64,000 nt of DNA. Source: Xanthostigma xanthostigma. Taxonomy: Eukaryota > Arthropoda > Insecta > Raphidioptera > Raphidiidae. Of this stretch, positions 60,370-64,000 are shown piece by piece. The stretch covers positions 24,658,501 through 24,722,500 of the forward strand of contig OY754470.1 of NCBI GenBank assembly GCA_963575645.1. The letters are read 5' to 3'. The position numbers were made by a program, and so were the translations under genes. Within the stretch, counting starts at the first letter, position 1. Each line of letters opens with the position of its first letter. The notes under the pieces are model-generated. The model was not told the DNA's origin. It ran no database searches and was given only the letters and a program-made list of their open reading frames with translations.

Positions 60370-61971
60370 ATGGATAAAAAGTTAGAAATAGAAAATATAG
60401 ACTGGAAAAACTCTATATTAAGGAGACGGAAAGACATGCAGACTGAAAATAGTGAAGACTTGAATGAAACTGATGTTTCAAATGATTGCATCAAACAGAC
60501 AATTTCAAATTTTGCTGACAGATCTTGTTACTGTATAAAAGAATATGCCAATAGGATTATTGTTCCATACGAAAAATCTTCTTTGTATTTAAAAAGTTGC
60601 GAAGAAAGAGATTCGTTACGGATTGAACTTGAACAAAAAATCTCAAAATATCAGGTGAAAAGTTACAATTCTTAAGACGGTAGAGATATCAAATGAAGCA
60701 TGACATTTGTCTATAAGCGAGAACAGTGTGTCTGTTAGTCACTTGATCAGTCCTAAATATTTCTGGAACTTTTCGAACAGTTCGTACTGGAGTGTTCAAA
60801 CAGTTCGAAAAGTGGCGTTTGTCCAACAGACGTCGGAATTTGCCTCTATAGCTTTATTTATTTTTTGTTTTTACACGCATATCTCAAATCATAAAATTTT
60901 GTTATATCGATAGAAAATGCGTCATGGTAGTTATTATTGAAACTGAACAAAAAATTGATATAAGCGAATTATTTAATTTTCTTGTTTTATAACAGTTTGA
61001 AGAATTAATAGGAATGCAAGACTATGAATCCTTACAAAATCGTTTGAATAGAATAAAAGCTGTACTGAAAGCAATGACATGTTTCGTAGACAGTTTGAAC
61101 TTGGAACAAAAAGCGTCTGTGCGATTTTGTGAATTGATTAACGATTTAGTTGTAAACGAAAAACTTATAACTGCATCGCCAAATTTATTTGAAATGCTTC
61201 AGGTAATTGAAACTTACTGAAAAAATTAATTCGCCTGAAAATGATGCAAAATAAGCAGATTATAGAGAAAAGTAATTTTATTTAGATTTAATATGTACTT
61301 AAATAGTGCATCACTTTAGTACCTACTTTGTGCGCTCGTCTAGGAGTAGGTTGTATACCTACTTACATAATCTACTATCCTGTTTATAGATTGCAAATAC
61401 ATTACCCACTACACCAATTTTATGCTTAATTTTGATTTTCTAATTCAGTGCATGTTTTACTTTAGAAATTATGCAAATATAATTCTGACACAGCGACAAT
61501 AACGAGTGAAATACAGTGTGCAATTAACACATCCGAAGAATTGAATCAATTAATTGCTGATTACAATAGAAAGCAATGCGATTTCAATAAAGCTTCAGAT
61601 AACTTTAAGCTGTTAATAAACACTTCTAGATTAACACAGCGACAATTGGAAAAACTTCAAAATCAATACGAATCTATTGTTGTAAGCTACCAACATAGTA
61701 GGTGTTTGTTGAATCAAGAACTTCCACGTGTTATATCTGTGTAAGTTTTGGTTTGTTTGTTTTTTTTTTTAATTTCAAATTAGATTGGAAAAGTAAGAAA
61801 GCTCTCGTCATTAATTTAAGCCATAAGAAACCTTTTGTTTTTTGAACATTTTCAGAAAAATTGAAATGGTGAAAGGTTGTTTCTTCAAGCTTTTCGTGGA
61901 ACTGAAGAAGCATGGCGATATTTTTTTACAGTTGCAAGCGCTTTTTATACATTTAATTAAGAACGAAACAG
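60370..61971 (+). CDS. divergent BAR-like helical protein, 3' end outside window
   Basis: Four exons join in compatible phases: 60370-60654, 60996-61202, 61466-61740, 61856-61971 (donor GGTAAGTGC, phase 1, so coding continues). About 294 residues are visible. ATG sits in a good context (GCAAAATGG). The product is charged and mostly helical: 40-50 polar residues, then long amphipathic segments (EKSSLYLKSCEERDSLRIEL; ESLQNRLNRIKAVLKAMTC). The last part (ADYNRKQCDFNKASDNFK, RQLEKLQNQYESIVVSYQ, LLNQELPRVISVKIEMVK) lines up in order and spacing with the third BAR helix region of amphiphysin/BIN proteins, where ELP plus a following Arg/Lys is the landmark. A BAR-fold membrane-binding role is therefore inferred, not proven. 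It could be a BIN3-like or other BAR protein, or an unrelated coiled coil. It lies about 7.3 kb downstream of Amph, same strand. Confidence 0.75.
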
Positions 61972-62669
61972 GTAAGTGCATATTCACAATACAATAAAAT
62001 TATGAAGTTAAAATTTCAATATGAAGTTATAAGATTTATAAGTATTACGGATTATATACCTATTTGATTTAACACATATTAGACATGTATAATAGGATCA
62101 CTGACGTCATTACGATAAAAATAAGTTTTTTTTTTCAAAATCAAATTATTAACATTCTGTCTAATATAAAACAAATATTTCAACAAAATGTTTGCCAGTT
62201 GTTTCACTTATAATCACAATGATTAATTTATTGCAATTACGATATAATTAAAAAAAAAAAAGGAAATTTTCCACCCAACTTGACAAGCCAGTACTAGGGT
62301 AAGAGTTCAGTAATAGCATTTGTTTTCGTTATTGTAAATGATACTTCAAGCCTTAATTGGGGATTTTGATTAGTACCTATATAACAATAATGACGCTGTA
62401 GTTAACTTTTTGATTTCAATGAAGATTTAAGTACCGTTGCGTGGCATGTTATACCTCTTGATAATTGATACAGAAAAGTTTTTTATTTGAATTCGTAACA
62501 TTTTATGGCGATCTTGACATTTTTGTAAAGAAATATCTGTAACAACTTTACGTACATACAATGAAGTCTCCATATTTCCTGTGAAAAGCTGTGCGCCTGC
62601 GTACATGGTATAAACAGTATAAACTGCAAATGTTTTTTTATAGATCGCAGTACGAAGCGTTCTCGTATA
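61972..62669. other. start of an intron of the BAR-like gene
   Basis: Follows the donor at 61972. No next exon in phase 1 was recognised before the end of the window, so the gene probably continues past 64000. Confidence 0.45.
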
Positions 62670-62743
62670 GTCGATATGGTGTAATAGGTAGCGTGTCTGG
62701 CTCTCATCCAAGAGAGGCCCGGGTTCGATTCCCAGTACTGGAA
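62670..62743 (+). tRNA. tRNA-Glu(CTC)-like sequence, probably a pseudogene
   Basis: Cloverleaf fits in 74 nt: D arm with A box TGGTGTAATAGG, anticodon loop CTCTCAT (anticodon CTC), B box GGTTCGATTCC, T-rich stretch after the end. The acceptor stem GTCGATA/TACTGGA has three mismatches, and the anticodon and T stems one each, so a decayed gene or the head of a SINE is more likely than a working tRNA. Confidence 0.45.
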
Positions 62744-62884
62744 TGATTTTAGTTTTTATTTTTTTTCACTTTGAGACTGATTTTCTAAAAAATATATATT
62801 TAATTGACTGCCAATTAAATATACATTTTTATAACTATTACTAACTATTATAACTACTTTCATTTTTAATTAACATTGCGCTCT

Positions 62885-63360
62885 GATGCCGGGTCACACA
62901 CGTAACTGCATACTTGTCAAGTATACATGCGCTTGACGTTTGATCAAGTTTTCATGACCGTGTGTGTGATGATTTTACTCAAATATTTTGACTTTACTGC
63001 CGAACGAATTTTCAATCTGCATACTTGAAGACTTGTCAAGCGGCCAGATATTGTGACGTGACAATCAGGCGTTTATAGCTGATAGTCTGTTGTGAGTTTG
63101 TGACTTACTCCTTTTCTGTATACTTTACATGTGTTGCGTATATTAATCTTTCATTTGGTGAAATAGCCCTTCGCATGATAGTATCTTTTCTTTTAATTAA
63201 TGGGCTAACTAAAGATAGAAGCTTTAAATAAGTTTCTTCATTCATGCGTAAATAATTATGCCAATCTTGAGGTGCAAATTTCAATTCCTTTAACAAGTTT
63301 ATATGCGAAAACTGTTCTCTTCTTTTTAGCCACCGTTTACACCAAACAGTACGGTTTATC
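62885..63360 (-). mobile_element. PIF/Harbinger fragment
   Basis: The left part (GCCGGGTCACACACG near 62888) resembles a Harbinger terminal repeat, and TGCATACTTG/CAAG tracts recur inverted within 62905-63050. A HARBI1-like coding remnant follows on the minus strand. The matching right-hand terminal repeat was not found, so the boundary is open. Confidence 0.45.
63105..63360 (-). pseudogene. HARBI1-like nuclease, N-terminal remnant
   Basis: The open frame 63296-63105 reads MLKELKFAPQDWHNYLRMNE, LLSLVSPLIKRKDTIMRRAI, SPNERLIYATHVKYTEKE. In the same frame further upstream INRTVWCKRWLKRREQFSHI can be read, the W-x-W-L-RR motif that opens insect HARBI1-type proteins. Only the helical N-terminal region survives; the DDE core is absent. 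HARBI1 nucleases excise and insert Harbinger elements with a Myb/MADF partner. Confidence 0.78.
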
Positions 63361-63407
63361 TACGTTTCTGAACCATTTCGGTAGCCAACACCAAACCAAA
63401 CCGCATG

Positions 63408-63507
63408 ACATACGGAAAATTGGAGTTCGAAGTTTCCCCTAGTGCTCACCACAAACGCTCGCATCGAAAAATTTGTAACTCCGCCTCCGTGCACATAGCC
63501 CATAAGT
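63408..63507 (-). repeat. dispersed repeat of about 100 bp, copy 2
   Basis: Reverse complement of 29346-29448 with a small insertion (CGAAAAA) in the middle. Both copies end near GGAAAATT. Confidence 0.6.
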
Positions 63508-64000
63508 TGAAAATTTCCGGGTGTAATATGTCAGTGTATTCTAGTAGGCTAGCAAGCCGCGTGCGTCGTTACCACGCTTAGTGAGGAAAGCATCGACAAA
63601 ACTACTTGATATATCGGTCTGCCGTACTCAAACTCATTTCATACGCATTATTTATTTGCAATCATTAATAATCATATTAACCAGATTTTTATTGGTAAAT
63701 AACCCATGCATTATTATGTTATGTGTAAAGCAAGTAGCTAGAGATATCTAATATAAGCACGTATGTCCATCATCATTTGTACAAGAGTGCTGAGTGCTGT
63801 TGTCGTTAAGGGGTGGGTGTTTCTATACTGTATAGCGCAGGCTTTATTTAATAATAATATAATACAAGTATTTATATAGTGTGGAATACGTATGTGTGTT
63901 TGTTGTGATTTCGCGAGTTCTTTTGAAGGGGGTGAAGCGGCGGCGCTTGTTAAACAACACCACGACATTGTGAACTTCGTTATTGTTGTTGTTCAACATT
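63508..64000. other. no gene recognised
   Basis: Right edge. A minus-strand frame of 76 codons (63738-63968) has no recognisable domain. No repeat pair seen. Confidence 0.45.

Noticed and set aside
1-64000. LTR retroelements or endogenous viral copies
   Set aside because: No paired long terminal repeats, primer-binding sites or gag, protease or envelope motifs were recognised. The only integrase relic lies in a TIR element and is better explained as Ginger-like.

Overview
The window looks like nuclear DNA of an arthropod, most likely an insect. It is AT-rich, its genes are split by GT-AG introns, and it is crowded with tRNA-derived SINEs, LINE 3' ends, foldback (palindromic) elements, hAT, PIF/Harbinger, pogo/Tigger and Ginger-like DNA transposons. 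The strongest gene is closest, from memory, to insect Amphiphysin. I cannot name an order with confidence.

Layout. Positions 1-42,700 are almost gene-free. They hold three copies of one SINE family (2056-2459, 14892-15210, 31363-31810), LINE fragments (7652-8110, 11925-12480, 40066-40745, 41974-42437) and hAT-type elements with readable 8-bp target duplications (2923-3460, 17186-17604). They also hold a Ginger-like element with about 164-bp inverted ends (15947-16885), a Harbinger-type element that kept a MADF-domain fragment (34970-35707), and many foldback elements (6545-7495, 8563-8852, 12645-12929, 18465-19112, 19762-20207, 21533-22012, 22603-22860, 34030-34318, 37421-37777). Three short exon-like segments of unknown identity lie here (11311-11549 minus, 27034-27567 plus, 36300-36611 plus).

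Positions 42,711-53,090 carry seven exons of an Amphiphysin orthologue on the plus strand. They encode N-BAR from near its first helix, a Ser/Thr/Pro-rich linker and a C-terminal SH3 domain, with every splice phase compatible. The 5' exon or exons were not found. Introns hold two copies of a roughly 600-bp repeat family and a striking 996-bp inverted repeat that would form a very long hairpin in the pre-mRNA between the two SH3 exons.

Positions 56,401-59,245 are an apparently complete pogo/Tigger-type transposon: TA target duplication, terminal inverted repeats, iterated subterminal motifs, a 588-residue uninterrupted DDE transposase and a 5'UTR intron. At 59,318-59,749 lies a second copy of the element seen at 18,465; it preserves the empty site for a hairpin that jumped into the first copy.

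From 60,370 a second multi-exon plus-strand gene begins. Its four visible exons encode a divergent helical protein that resembles a BAR domain, so two membrane-curvature-type genes may sit side by side. The right edge holds a degenerate tRNA-Glu-like sequence and a HARBI1-type transposase fragment. No rRNA, CRISPR, operon or prokaryotic signal was seen.
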